From Sphingomonas endophytica (GTDB lineage Bacteria; Pseudomonadota; Alphaproteobacteria; Sphingomonadales; Sphingomonadaceae), in NCBI RefSeq assembly GCF_001476895.1, contig NZ_LDTB01000062.1:1-33389 (forward strand): a stretch of DNA of 33,389 nucleotides, read 5' to 3'. Under the pieces are notes generated by a model. The model was given only the letters and a program-made list of their open reading frames with translations, ran no database searches and had not been told where the DNA came from. Below, in pieces: positions 15,722 through 24,714 of this stretch (its first letter is position 1; each line of letters begins with the position of its first letter). The translations under genes were made by a program, and so were the position numbers.

Positions 15722-18037
15722 ATGCACCGCCGTCTCGCAATTGCGATCTCCATGTTATCAACGACTTGCCTCGCCGCACCGGCGTCGGCCCAGTCGCTGC
15801 TGCCGCTGCCGCAATCGATCGTGCGCGGCGCGGGAAGCGTGACGATCGCGGACGGCGCGACGGTGAGCGCGGTGCCCGATGCGGCCCGCGCGGCACAGGT
15901 CATGATCGCGCATGTCCGCACGACGCGCGGTCTGACGCTTCGTGCTAGCGCGGGCGCGGGACGCATCCGGTTCGAGCGGGATGCCACCATCACAGGTTCG
16001 GAGGCCTATCGCGTCGCGGTGACGCGCGACGGCATCCGCGTGCTGGCGAACACCACCGCCGGCTTCGTGAACGGCGCGATGACCGTCGCGCAATTGCTGA
16101 GCCCCGACGACAAGACCGGACAGCCGGTGCGCGTGCCGGTGATGACGATCGACGATGCCCCGCGCTTCGCATGGCGCGGGTTGATGATCGACCCGGCGCG
16201 GCATTTCCTGCCCATGCCCGAGTTGCGGCGGATCGTCGACCAGATGGCGGCGGTCAAGCTGAACACGCTGCACCTGCACCTGACCGACGATCAGGGCTGG
16301 CGGTTCGAGGTGAAGCGTTATCCGAAGCTGACCGAGCTCGGCGCGTGGCGGACGCCGCCGTCGATCGGCGGCCCCGCCCCGACGACGCGAGTCGGCGGCT
16401 TCTACACGCAGGACGAGTTGCGCGCGCTGGTCGCCTATGCCGGTGAGCGCGGCGTGACGATCGTGCCCGAAGTCGACCTGCCGGGTCACGCGACGGCGCT
16501 GGTGTCGGCCTATCCCGAACTCGGCATCCTGGGCGACCGACCGCCGGTCGGCAATCGCTGGGGGATCGAGCCGTATCTGTTCAATCCGGGGCCGCAGGGG
16601 ATCGCCTTCGTCAAGGAGGTGCTCGACGAACTGACCGACGTGTTCCCCGGCACCTATATCCATCTGGGCGGTGACGAGGCGCTGAAGGACCAGTGGCAGC
16701 GCAGCCCGGTGGTGCAGGCGCAGATCAAGGCGCTGGGCCTGAAGGATGAGAATGCGCTGCAAAGCTGGATGATCGACCAGTTCGGCGCCTATCTCCAGAG
16801 CAAGGGTCGCCGCCTGATCGGCTGGGACGAGATCCTGGAGGGCGGGCTGCCCGCCAGCGCGTCGGTCATGTCGTGGCGCGGCGAGGCGGGCGCGGTCGCC
16901 GCCGCCAATCAGGGGCATGACGTGGTGCTGTCGCCGGGCACGCCGCTGTATCTCGACCGGGTGCAGAGCAATCTGCCGACCGAAGTGCCGGGGCAGAATG
17001 TCGTCAGCTCGCTGGCGGATGTCTATGCCTATGACCCGATGCCCGCGGGGATTCCGGCCGACCGCGCGCACCACGTGCTGGGCGCGCAGGGCAATGTCTG
17101 GAGCGAGTATCTGGTCACGCCCGCCGAGGTGCAGTTCCACATTTTCCCGCGCGCGGCGGCGATCGCGGAGATCACCTGGTCGGCGAAGGACAAGCGCGAC
17201 CTGAACGGCTTCCTGCCGCGCGTGAAGCGGCAGGCGGATCGCTGGACGACAGCGGGGATGGACGTCGCCGACAGCGCGTTCGCGGTCGACTTCACCGTGC
17301 CGGGGACGCGCGGCGATGCGTTGCGCGCCAAAAAGGTTCCGCTGACGCTATCCACGCAGGCGGGCTATGGGACGATTCGCTATACGACCGACGGCAGCGC
17401 GCCGACCGCCAAGTCGCGCGCCTATGCCAAGCCGCTGTCGCTGACGCCGGGCGTGGTGGTGCGCGCCGCCGCCTTCGACACTCAAGGGCTGGCGACCGCC
17501 GCCGTGCGCGATTTCGACACGTCGCGGGGGGCGCTGCTGACGCGCGGGAACGGCGACCTGATGCCGTGCGCGGGCACGCCGTTCGGCCTGCGTGTGCCGC
17601 AGACTCCGGATGCGCCCGAGCGGGATCCGGCGTTCAACCTGAACCTGTTCAACACCTGCGCCGTCTATCCGGCCGCGCCGCTGGATATCGCGGGCAGCTA
17701 TACGGTCGATGTCGTGCGGCTGGCGCGCAACTGGGCGCTCGGGCACGACCAGTCGAAGCTGCGTGAATATTATGCGGTCTCGCCGCACGGCGAGTTGCTG
17801 GTGCAGATCGGCTGCACCGCCGCGATCAACGCGCAGAAAGCGGGCGATCCCACCGCGAAGCCGGTGGCGATCGGCACCTTCCCGCTGCCGGATCCGGCCA
17901 GCGCGCCGCAACGGCTTAGCTTCACGGGCACCCTGCCGAAAATGACCGGGGATCAGGACATGTGCTTCCAATTCACCTCACCGCTCAGCGATCCCTATTA
18001 CACGGTCGCGCGCGTGCAACTGGCGGAGCGGCGCTGA
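15722..18037 (+). CDS. GH20 beta-N-acetylhexosaminidase
   Basis: This 771-residue exported enzyme removes terminal beta-linked GlcNAc by substrate-assisted catalysis. The signal peptide is at about 1-24 (HRR start, ends PASAQ). An N-terminal GH20b-like domain (about 25-145) precedes the catalytic barrel (about 150-500), where HLGGDEA supplies the Asp318-Glu319 catalytic pair; LHLHLTDDQGWR and DLPGHATAL are further family motifs. Residues about 525-600 form a chitobiase-type C-terminal domain (IRYTTDGSAPT). The last 170 residues, with four cysteines, belong to no domain I recognise. ATG 15722 was chosen because AGGGAG lies at 15711-15716 and the signal peptide begins there. It is the first gene of the glycosidase operon. 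Here it could cut antennal GlcNAc and the chitobiose core. Confidence 0.93.
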   Translation: MHRRLAIAISMLSTTCLAAPASAQSLLPLPQSIVRGAGSVTIADGATVSAVPDAARAAQVMIAHVRTTRGLTLRASAGAGRIRFERDATITGSEAYRVAVTRDGIRVLANTTAGFVNGAMTVAQLLSPDDKTGQPVRVPVMTIDDAPRFAWRGLMIDPARHFLPMPELRRIVDQMAAVKLNTLHLHLTDDQGWRFEVKRYPKLTELGAWRTPPSIGGPAPTTRVGGFYTQDELRALVAYAGERGVTIVPEVDLPGHATALVSAYPELGILGDRPPVGNRWGIEPYLFNPGPQGIAFVKEVLDELTDVFPGTYIHLGGDEALKDQWQRSPVVQAQIKALGLKDENALQSWMIDQFGAYLQSKGRRLIGWDEILEGGLPASASVMSWRGEAGAVAAANQGHDVVLSPGTPLYLDRVQSNLPTEVPGQNVVSSLADVYAYDPMPAGIPADRAHHVLGAQGNVWSEYLVTPAEVQFHIFPRAAAIAEITWSAKDKRDLNGFLPRVKRQADRWTTAGMDVADSAFAVDFTVPGTRGDALRAKKVPLTLSTQAGYGTIRYTTDGSAPTAKSRAYAKPLSLTPGVVVRAAAFDTQGLATAAVRDFDTSRGALLTRGNGDLMPCAGTPFGLRVPQTPDAPERDPAFNLNLFNTCAVYPAAPLDIAGSYTVDVVRLARNWALGHDQSKLREYYAVSPHGELLVQIGCTAAINAQKAGDPTAKPVAIGTFPLPDPASAPQRLSFTGTLPKMTGDQDMCFQFTSPLSDPYYTVARVQLAERR

Positions 18038-20622
18038 TGCGGTGGCTGGCCGTACCGTTGCTGCTCGCCTCCACGGCGGCGGTCGCCGCGCCGAAGACGG
18101 TGACGACGCTCGACACGGACTGGCAGGTCCGGATCGACCCGAAGGATGCCGAAGCGGCCAAGGCGCATCCGCGCGCCGCCAAATGGTTTCGCGCGACGGT
18201 GCCGGGCAGCGTGCAACAGGCGCTGATCGCGACGAAACAGGTGCCCGATCCGTTCAAGGGCACCAATGAGGCTGCGATCCAATGGGCCGGACTGACGGGC
18301 TGGCAGTATCAGCGCATGCTGAGGCTGACCCCGGAGCAGATGGCGCGCGATCACCTCGACCTGGTGTTCGATGCGCTCGACACGTTCGCGACCGTTTCGG
18401 TCAACGGGCAGTCGTTGCTGAGTGCCGATAACGCGCATCGGCAATGGCGGGTGGATGCCAAGCCGTTCCTGAAGGCGGGCGACAACACGATCACCCTCAC
18501 CTTCGCCTCGCCGATCAAGACGATGCAGACCAAGGTGCTGGCCGAGGCCCACCCGCTGCCGGGCGAATATGATTCTGCGTTCGGCGACGAGCCGAAGGGC
18601 AAGCAGACCTCGCCCTATATCCGCAAACCCAAATATGACTGGAGCTGGGACTGGGGCCCGCGCATCGTCAATATCGGGCCGACGCAGCCGATGCGGCTGG
18701 AGGCATGGGACGATGCGCGGCTGGCGCAGATGCGGGTCGAGCAGGTCGCGCTGAACGATGCCGAGGCGCGGCTGGACGCCAAGTTCGACGTGGTGGCGGA
18801 TCGCACTGGCCCCGCGCTGGTACGCGCGACGATCACCGGGCCGGACGGCAAGGTCGTGACCACCGAACAGACGATCACGCTGGCGGCGGGCGACAATCGC
18901 GTCACCGTACCGCTGACGATCGCGCAGCCGCAACGCTGGCAGCCGGTCGGTTACGGCGCGCAGCCGCTGTACCGGGTGGCGGGCGCGCTGGTCGAGAACG
19001 GGACCGAGAGCGACCATGCCAAGCGGCGGATCGGGTTGCGCACGGTCGAGCTGATCCGTGGCGGTGGCGCCTTCGGGTTCAAGATCAACGGAACGCCGAT
19101 CTTCGCCAAGGGCGCCAACCTGATCCCGTTCGACAATTTCCCGGCGCGGGTGACGCCGGAGAAGATGCGCGCGCTGCTGGCCGATGCGAAGTCGGTCAAC
19201 ATGAACATGATCCGCGTGTGGGGCGGCGGCTATTACCTGCCCGACGCCTTCTTCGACGCCGCCGACGAATTGGGGCTGATGATCTGGTCGGACTTCATGT
19301 TCGGCGGCGCGGTGACCCCGCCGGATGCGGCGTTCCGCGAGAATGTCCGCATCGAGGCCGAGCAGCAGGTCGCGCGCGTGTCCGGCCATCCGTCGATCGT
19401 GTTGTGGGCGGGCGGCAACGAGGTGCTGTCGGGCTGGGAGAATTGGTCGGATCGCAAGGCGTTCAAGAAGGCGGTCGGCGCGGACGAGCAGGAGCGGATC
19501 GGCGCGGGCATGGCGATCCTGTTCGACGGCGTGCTGCGGCAGGCGGTGCGCGATTTCGATCCGGCGGTGCCATATTGGCCCGGTTCACCCTCGACCGATT
19601 ACGATGGCCCGGTGGATACCGATGCGGCGGGCGACCGACATTTCTGGGACGTATGGTCGGGGTCGAAGCCGGTCGCGAACTATCTGAATTCCTGCCCGCG
19701 CTTCATGTCCGAATATGGCTTTCAGGCGATGCCCGATCTGGCGACGATCAAGGATTTCGCGGGCACGCTGAACGTCGCGCCGACCGATCCGGTGATGAAG
19801 GCGCACCAGAAGTTTCTGGCGGGTGAAGGCAACGACCGGTTGCTGTTCTACATCCGCGAGCGGCTGGGCGAGCCGAAGGGGCTGGCGGATTACGTGTACC
19901 TCACGCAGGTCAATCAGGCGCAGGCGATCGAGCTGGCGGCGCTGCATCATCGCGCGTGCCGCCCGGTGACGATGGGGTCGCTCTATTGGCAGTTGAACGA
20001 TACCTGGCCCGCGATTTCATGGTCGAGCATCGATTATGACGGGCGGTGGAAGCTGCTCCAATATGCCGCGCGGCGGTTCTTCGCGGATCAGGTGATCGTG
20101 ACCGAGCATAAGGAGGCGGCGACGCGTGTCGCGCTGGTGTCCGATGCCACGACACCGATCGCGGCGCGCTGGCGCGTGCGCGGGTTCGCGATGGACGGGC
20201 GGGTGCTGGGCGAGCGCGGCGGCGACGTGACGCTCGCGCCGCTGGCGGCGACCGAGGTCGCGTCGGTGCCGGATGCCGCGCTGTTCGGCGCGGCGGCGGC
20301 GGCCGACAGCTATGGCGTGGCGGAATTGTATGCGGGCGACACGTTGCTGCATCGGCGCATCCTTGAGCGCGCGTTGCCGAAGGACATGCACTGGCCCGAC
20401 CCCGGCCTGTCGGCGCGCTGGGACGGGCGGACGGTGACGATCACCGCCACCGCACTGGCGCGCGCGGTGATGCTCGATTTCGGTGCCGTCTCCGCACAGC
20501 CGTCCGACGACGGTTTCGACCTGCTGCCCGGTGAAAGCCGGACGATCCGCGTGGAGTCCGCTGCGACGCCCGCACAATTGACGCGCGCGCTGACCTTGCG
20601 CTCGCTGGGAGGACGCACATGA
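18037..20622 (+). CDS. GH2 beta-mannosidase
   Basis: This 861-residue enzyme is a retaining beta-mannosidase, expected to remove the single beta-1,4-mannose of the N-glycan core. A Sec signal peptide ends near residue 18 (STAAVAAP). An N-terminal GH2 sugar-binding domain (about 25-190), an immunoglobulin-like domain (about 200-310) and the catalytic barrel follow. The acid/base Glu462 lies in AGGNEVLSGWENW and the nucleophile Glu559 in FMSEYGFQAMP. The KYDWSWDWGPR segment separates beta-mannosidases from beta-galactosidases and beta-glucuronidases. The start overlaps the GH20 stop (TGATG), and the stop overlaps the GH3 start (ATGA), so translation is probably coupled. Activity assignment is strong at family level. 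Confidence 0.92.
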   Translation: MRWLAVPLLLASTAAVAAPKTVTTLDTDWQVRIDPKDAEAAKAHPRAAKWFRATVPGSVQQALIATKQVPDPFKGTNEAAIQWAGLTGWQYQRMLRLTPEQMARDHLDLVFDALDTFATVSVNGQSLLSADNAHRQWRVDAKPFLKAGDNTITLTFASPIKTMQTKVLAEAHPLPGEYDSAFGDEPKGKQTSPYIRKPKYDWSWDWGPRIVNIGPTQPMRLEAWDDARLAQMRVEQVALNDAEARLDAKFDVVADRTGPALVRATITGPDGKVVTTEQTITLAAGDNRVTVPLTIAQPQRWQPVGYGAQPLYRVAGALVENGTESDHAKRRIGLRTVELIRGGGAFGFKINGTPIFAKGANLIPFDNFPARVTPEKMRALLADAKSVNMNMIRVWGGGYYLPDAFFDAADELGLMIWSDFMFGGAVTPPDAAFRENVRIEAEQQVARVSGHPSIVLWAGGNEVLSGWENWSDRKAFKKAVGADEQERIGAGMAILFDGVLRQAVRDFDPAVPYWPGSPSTDYDGPVDTDAAGDRHFWDVWSGSKPVANYLNSCPRFMSEYGFQAMPDLATIKDFAGTLNVAPTDPVMKAHQKFLAGEGNDRLLFYIRERLGEPKGLADYVYLTQVNQAQAIELAALHHRACRPVTMGSLYWQLNDTWPAISWSSIDYDGRWKLLQYAARRFFADQVIVTEHKEAATRVALVSDATTPIAARWRVRGFAMDGRVLGERGGDVTLAPLAATEVASVPDAALFGAAAAADSYGVAELYAGDTLLHRRILERALPKDMHWPDPGLSARWDGRTVTITATALARAVMLDFGAVSAQPSDDGFDLLPGESRTIRVESAATPAQLTRALTLRSLGGRT

Positions 20623-23141
20623 TCTGGTTGTTGTTGGCGAGCGCTGCCGCCGATCCCGTCGCGGCGACGATCGCGACGATGACGATCGAGGAAAAGGCCG
20701 CGCAATTGCAGAGCACTGCGCCCGCCGATGCGAAGGCCGGGCTGCCTGCCTATGACTGGTGGAACGAGGGGCTGCACGGCCTCGCACGCAACGGCCACGC
20801 GACGGTCTTCCCGCAGGCGATCGGGATGGCGGCGACCTGGGATGCGCCGCTCGTCCACCGGATCGGCGACGTGGTCGCGACCGAGGCGCGCGCGAAGTTC
20901 AACGCGAACCCGGTGGGCGCGAACCGCCGCATCTACGAAGGGCTGACGATCTGGTCGCCCAATATCAACATCTTCCGCGATCCGCGCTGGGGGCGCGGGC
21001 AGGAAACCTATGGCGAGGATCCGTATCTGACGGGGACGCTGGGCGTCGCCTTCGTCACCGGCCTGCAGGGGCCGGACCCGCTCCACCCGAAGGTGATCGC
21101 GACGCCGAAGCATCTGGCGGTGCATAGCGGCCCGGAGGCGGGGCGCGACGGGTTCGACGTCGATCCCAGCCCGCAGGATCTGGAGGCGACGTACCTGCCC
21201 GCGTTCCGGCGCGCGGTGGTCGAGGGAAAGGCGCAGTCGTTGATGTGCGCGTATAATTCGATCCTCGGCACGCCGGCGTGCGCGTCGGGGGCGTTGCTCA
21301 ACGACCGGGTGCGGCGCGACTGGGGGTTCACGGGCTTCACCGTGTCGGATTGCGACGCGGTGGCGAACATCCATCTGTTCCACCATTACCGGCTCGACGC
21401 CGCCGCCGCCGCCGCGGCCGCGATCAAGGGCGGCAACGACCTGAATTGCGGCAATACCTATTCCGCGCTGCCGGAGGCGGTGAAGCGCGGGTTGGTGAGC
21501 GAGGCGGAGGTCGATACCGCGCTGCATCGCTCGCTGGAGGCGCGCCGCAGGCTGGGGATCGCGTTCGGGGCGACGAGCCAGTGGGCGTCGATCAAGGCGG
21601 ATGCGGTGAACACGCCCGCCAACCGCGCGCTGGCGCTGGAGGCGGCGCGCAAGGCGATCGTGCTGTTGCAGAATGACGGGCAGCGGTTGCCGCTGGCGGC
21701 GGGGACGAAGCTGGCGGTGATCGGCGCGAATGCCGACGATCTGGGGGTGTTGCAGGGGAATTATCACGGCACGGCGGTCGCGCCCGTCACCCCGCTGGAG
21801 GGGCTGCGGCAGCGGTTCGCGAATGTCACCTATGCGCAGGGGTCGGTGCTGGCCGACGGTGCGCCGGTCGTGCTGCCGGAGACGGCGCTCAAGGGGCTGA
21901 CCGCGACTTACAGCGTCGACGGGCGCGAGGTGTTGAAGCGCGCGGAGCGGCGGATCGATCTCGACCTGACGCGCGTGGCCGCGGCGCCGGGGTTGCCGGT
22001 GGAGGGCTATGTCGCGCGCTGGACGGGCACGCTAACCCCGCCGGGGCCGGGGGCGTACCGGCTGGTGCTGGACCAGGCGCAATGCTGGAAGGATTGCTCG
22101 ACGCACGACACCGCGACGTTGTCGATCGGCGGGCGGGTGCTGCACGACGGCGCGCTGCCGAGGGGGAACGTCGAGATCGCGTGGGACAGCGACGGGCAGC
22201 CGCAGCCGTTCGACCTGACGCTGAACCACGGCAGCCAGGACCAGTCCTTCCGCCTCCTCTGGCTGCCGCCGGAGGAACCGCTGGTGGCGGAGGCGGTGAA
22301 GGCGGCGCAGGCGTCGGACGTGGTGGTGATGGTCGGTGGCCTCTCCCCCGATCTGGAGGGCGAGGCATTGCAGGTGCAGGTGCCCGGCTTCATCGGCGGC
22401 GACCGCAGCGACATTGCGCTGCCCTTCGCGCAGCAACGGTTGCTGACCGCGCTGAAGGCGACGGGCAAGCCGATCGTGCTGGTGCTGGCGAGCGGCAGCG
22501 CGGTGGCGGTCGATCCCAAGGCCGCCGATGCGGTGGTCGAACTCTGGTATCCCGGCGAAGCGGGCGGCACCGCGCTGGCCGACGTGCTGTCGGGTGCGAC
22601 CAATCCGTCGGGGCGCTTGCCCGTGACCTTCTACAAGGCGACGACCGACCTGCCCGCCTTCGTCGATTACGGGATGAAGGAGCGGACCTATCGCTACTTC
22701 ACCGGCACGCCGCTCTGGGGGTTCGGGCACGGCCTGTCGTACACGACGTTCGGCTATGACCGGGTGACGGCGGCGGCGAGCGTCGCGAGCGGGCAGCCGC
22801 TGACGGTGACGGCGCGGGTGACCAACAGCGGCAAGCGCGATGGCGAGGAAGTGGTGCAGGCGTATCTGGTGCCGCCCAAGGTCGCAGGAAGCGGGATGAC
22901 GGCGCCGGTGCTGCAACGGCAATTGGTGGGGTTCCAGCGATTGCCGCTGCGCGCCGGCAAGAACGGGACGGCGCGGTTCACGATCGACCCGCGGATGATG
23001 AGCGTCGTCGAGCGTGACGGGCGGCGGCACATCGTGCCGGGGGCTTACCGGCTGTGGATCGGCGGCGGGCAGCCGGGGGCTGCGCCCGGCGCGTGGACCG
23101 AGTTCGCGGTCACGGGCGCGGATGCGGATTTGCCGAAGTGA
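20619..23141 (+). CDS. GH3 glycosidase with PA14 insert, probable beta-xylosidase
   Basis: This 840-residue retaining glycosidase has its nucleophile at Asp244 (TVSDCDA). SPNINIFRDPRWGRGQETYGEDP, TPKHLAVHSGPE and MCAYNSILGTPACAS resemble the xylosidase branch of GH3 more than beta-glucosidases. The alpha/beta C-terminal domain is interrupted by a PA14-like insert (about 420-560: YVARWTGTLTPPGPGAYRLVLDQ, LSIGGRVLHDG), and an FN3-like domain (about 695-810) closes the protein. In Xanthomonas a GH3 enzyme of the N-glycan cluster (NixI) removes core beta-1,2-xylose; that role is inferred here. The start is coupled to GH2 by ATGA and preceded by GGGAGG. The N-terminus MIWLLLASAAADP is an unusually short signal without a basic residue, so export is less certain than for its neighbours. 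Confidence 0.88.
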   Translation: MIWLLLASAAADPVAATIATMTIEEKAAQLQSTAPADAKAGLPAYDWWNEGLHGLARNGHATVFPQAIGMAATWDAPLVHRIGDVVATEARAKFNANPVGANRRIYEGLTIWSPNINIFRDPRWGRGQETYGEDPYLTGTLGVAFVTGLQGPDPLHPKVIATPKHLAVHSGPEAGRDGFDVDPSPQDLEATYLPAFRRAVVEGKAQSLMCAYNSILGTPACASGALLNDRVRRDWGFTGFTVSDCDAVANIHLFHHYRLDAAAAAAAAIKGGNDLNCGNTYSALPEAVKRGLVSEAEVDTALHRSLEARRRLGIAFGATSQWASIKADAVNTPANRALALEAARKAIVLLQNDGQRLPLAAGTKLAVIGANADDLGVLQGNYHGTAVAPVTPLEGLRQRFANVTYAQGSVLADGAPVVLPETALKGLTATYSVDGREVLKRAERRIDLDLTRVAAAPGLPVEGYVARWTGTLTPPGPGAYRLVLDQAQCWKDCSTHDTATLSIGGRVLHDGALPRGNVEIAWDSDGQPQPFDLTLNHGSQDQSFRLLWLPPEEPLVAEAVKAAQASDVVVMVGGLSPDLEGEALQVQVPGFIGGDRSDIALPFAQQRLLTALKATGKPIVLVLASGSAVAVDPKAADAVVELWYPGEAGGTALADVLSGATNPSGRLPVTFYKATTDLPAFVDYGMKERTYRYFTGTPLWGFGHGLSYTTFGYDRVTAAASVASGQPLTVTARVTNSGKRDGEEVVQAYLVPPKVAGSGMTAPVLQRQLVGFQRLPLRAGKNGTARFTIDPRMMSVVERDGRRHIVPGAYRLWIGGGQPGAAPGAWTEFAVTGADADLPK

Positions 23142-23158
23142 TGGGGGTGCTGTCCTGC

Positions 23159-23266
23159 TACCGCCCCGGCGGACGCCGGGGCCCAGGTGGGAAAGCCTTT
23201 GTCATGGAGCGCCGCGCGTCGTCACCGGCGTCTCCCAACTGGGCCCCGGCGTCCGCCGGGGCGGTA
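23159..23266. repeat. Paired inverted REP-like elements between GH3 and GH125 genes
   Basis: Two 34-base copies, 23159-23192 and 23233-23266, are inverted relative to each other with one mismatch and 40 bases between. Each holds a smaller GC-rich palindrome (CCCCGGCG...CGCCGGGG). This BIME-like arrangement fills the gap between the GH3 stop and the GH125 start, and the transcript could fold into a long hairpin. The GH125 ribosome site (GGGAGG) lies just beyond it. Confidence 0.8.
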
Positions 23267-23286
23267 TGGGCAGGGAGGACCCCCGC

Positions 23287-24714
23287 ATGACCATCGATCG
23301 CCGCGCGTTCCTCGCCGGCAGCGCCGCGCTGGCGGCGGCGCCTGCCATCGCCGCGCCTGCCGCCGGCTATGCCAGCAAGCGCCCTGCCCCCGCCGATCGG
23401 CGCTTCACCTCCCCTGCTGTCGAGCGCGAACTCGCGCGGGTGTCGAAGCAGATCGCCGATCCCAAGCTGCGCTGGATGTTCGGCAATTGCTATCCGAACA
23501 CGCTCGACACGACCGTCAAGATGGGGACCGTCGACGGCCAGCCCGACGCGTTCGTCATCACCGGCGACATCAATGCGCTGTGGCTGCGCGACAGCTCGGC
23601 ACAGGTCACGCCGTACCTGCATCTGGTCAGGCAAGACCCGAAGCTGGGCGAGTTGTTCCGCGGGCTGATCGCGCGGCAGGCGCGGTCGATCCTGATCGAT
23701 CCGTACGCCAACGCCTTCATGCACGATCCGACCGCCAAGACTGACCTGTCCTGGTCGTTGCAGGACCAGACCGTCATGAAACCCGGCGTCGCGGAGCGGA
23801 AGTGGGAGATCGACTCGCTCTGCTACCCGATGCGGCTGGCGCATGGTTACTGGCGGGCGACGGGCGATGCGCGGCCGTTCGACCGGACATGGGCGGAGGC
23901 GGCGCGCGCCAGTGTCGGCACGTTCCGCGAGCAGCAGCGCAAGGAGGGGCGCGGGCCGTACAGCTTCCTGCGCTCGTCCAACCGCAACACCGAGACGATG
24001 CCGCTGGACGGCTGGGGCAATCCGATGCGGCCCGTCGGGCTGATCGTCTCCGGCTTCCGCCCGTCGGACGATGCGTGTCAATATCCGTTCCTGATCCCGT
24101 CGAACCTGTTCGCGGTCACCGCGTTGCGCGAAATGGCGGTCGTCGCCAGCGAGGCGGCGCACGACACCGCGCTCGCGCAGGACGCGACCGCGCTCGCCGC
24201 CGAGGTCGAGGCGGCGCTGAAGCAATATGGCACCATGCGGCTGCGCGACGGGCGCGAGGTGTGGGCGTTCGAGGTCGACGGCTTCGGCAACGCGATGTTC
24301 ATGGACGACGCCAATGTGCCGTCGCTGTCGGGGCTGGCCTATCTCGGCTGCGTCGCACCTGATGACGCCTTGTGGCGACGCACCGAGGCGGCGGCGTGGA
24401 GCGATGCCAATCCGTATTTCTTCCGTGGCAGCGCGGGCGAAGGGATCGGCGGGCCGCACGTTGGCCTCGGGCAGATCTGGCCGATGTCGCTGATCGTCCG
24501 CGCGCTCTCCACGACCGATGCCGCGACGATCCGTGCCTGCCTGAAGACCCTGCGCGATACCGATGCCGGGACGGGCTTCATGCACGAGACGTTCGACATG
24601 AACGATCCCGCGAAATGGACCCGCCACTGGTTCGCCTGGACCAATGGCCTGTTCGGCGAACTGATCGTCCGCGTGGCGCGCACGCACCCCGCGATCCTGA
24701 AGGAAGGTTTTTGA
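23287..24714 (+). CDS. GH125 exo-alpha-1,6-mannosidase, Tat-exported
   Basis: This 475-residue inverting alpha-mannosidase matches GH125 over its full length: RWMFGNCYPNTLDTTVK, ITGDINALWLRDSSAQV, GFRPSDDACQYPFLIPSN and GTGFMHETFDMNDP. The likely acid is Asp261 or Asp262 of the RPSDD segment and the base Glu434 of FMHETF, by analogy with characterised GH125 enzymes. The N-terminus MTIDRRAFLAGSAALAAAPAIAAPA has a Tat-type twin arginine. The family removes alpha-1,6-mannose; NixJ of Xanthomonas does this on plant N-glycans after xylose removal. ATG 23287 has GGGAGG upstream. The stop overlaps the GH92 start (TGATG). Confidence 0.93.
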   Translation: MTIDRRAFLAGSAALAAAPAIAAPAAGYASKRPAPADRRFTSPAVERELARVSKQIADPKLRWMFGNCYPNTLDTTVKMGTVDGQPDAFVITGDINALWLRDSSAQVTPYLHLVRQDPKLGELFRGLIARQARSILIDPYANAFMHDPTAKTDLSWSLQDQTVMKPGVAERKWEIDSLCYPMRLAHGYWRATGDARPFDRTWAEAARASVGTFREQQRKEGRGPYSFLRSSNRNTETMPLDGWGNPMRPVGLIVSGFRPSDDACQYPFLIPSNLFAVTALREMAVVASEAAHDTALAQDATALAAEVEAALKQYGTMRLRDGREVWAFEVDGFGNAMFMDDANVPSLSGLAYLGCVAPDDALWRRTEAAAWSDANPYFFRGSAGEGIGGPHVGLGQIWPMSLIVRALSTTDAATIRACLKTLRDTDAGTGFMHETFDMNDPAKWTRHWFAWTNGLFGELIVRVARTHPAILKEGF

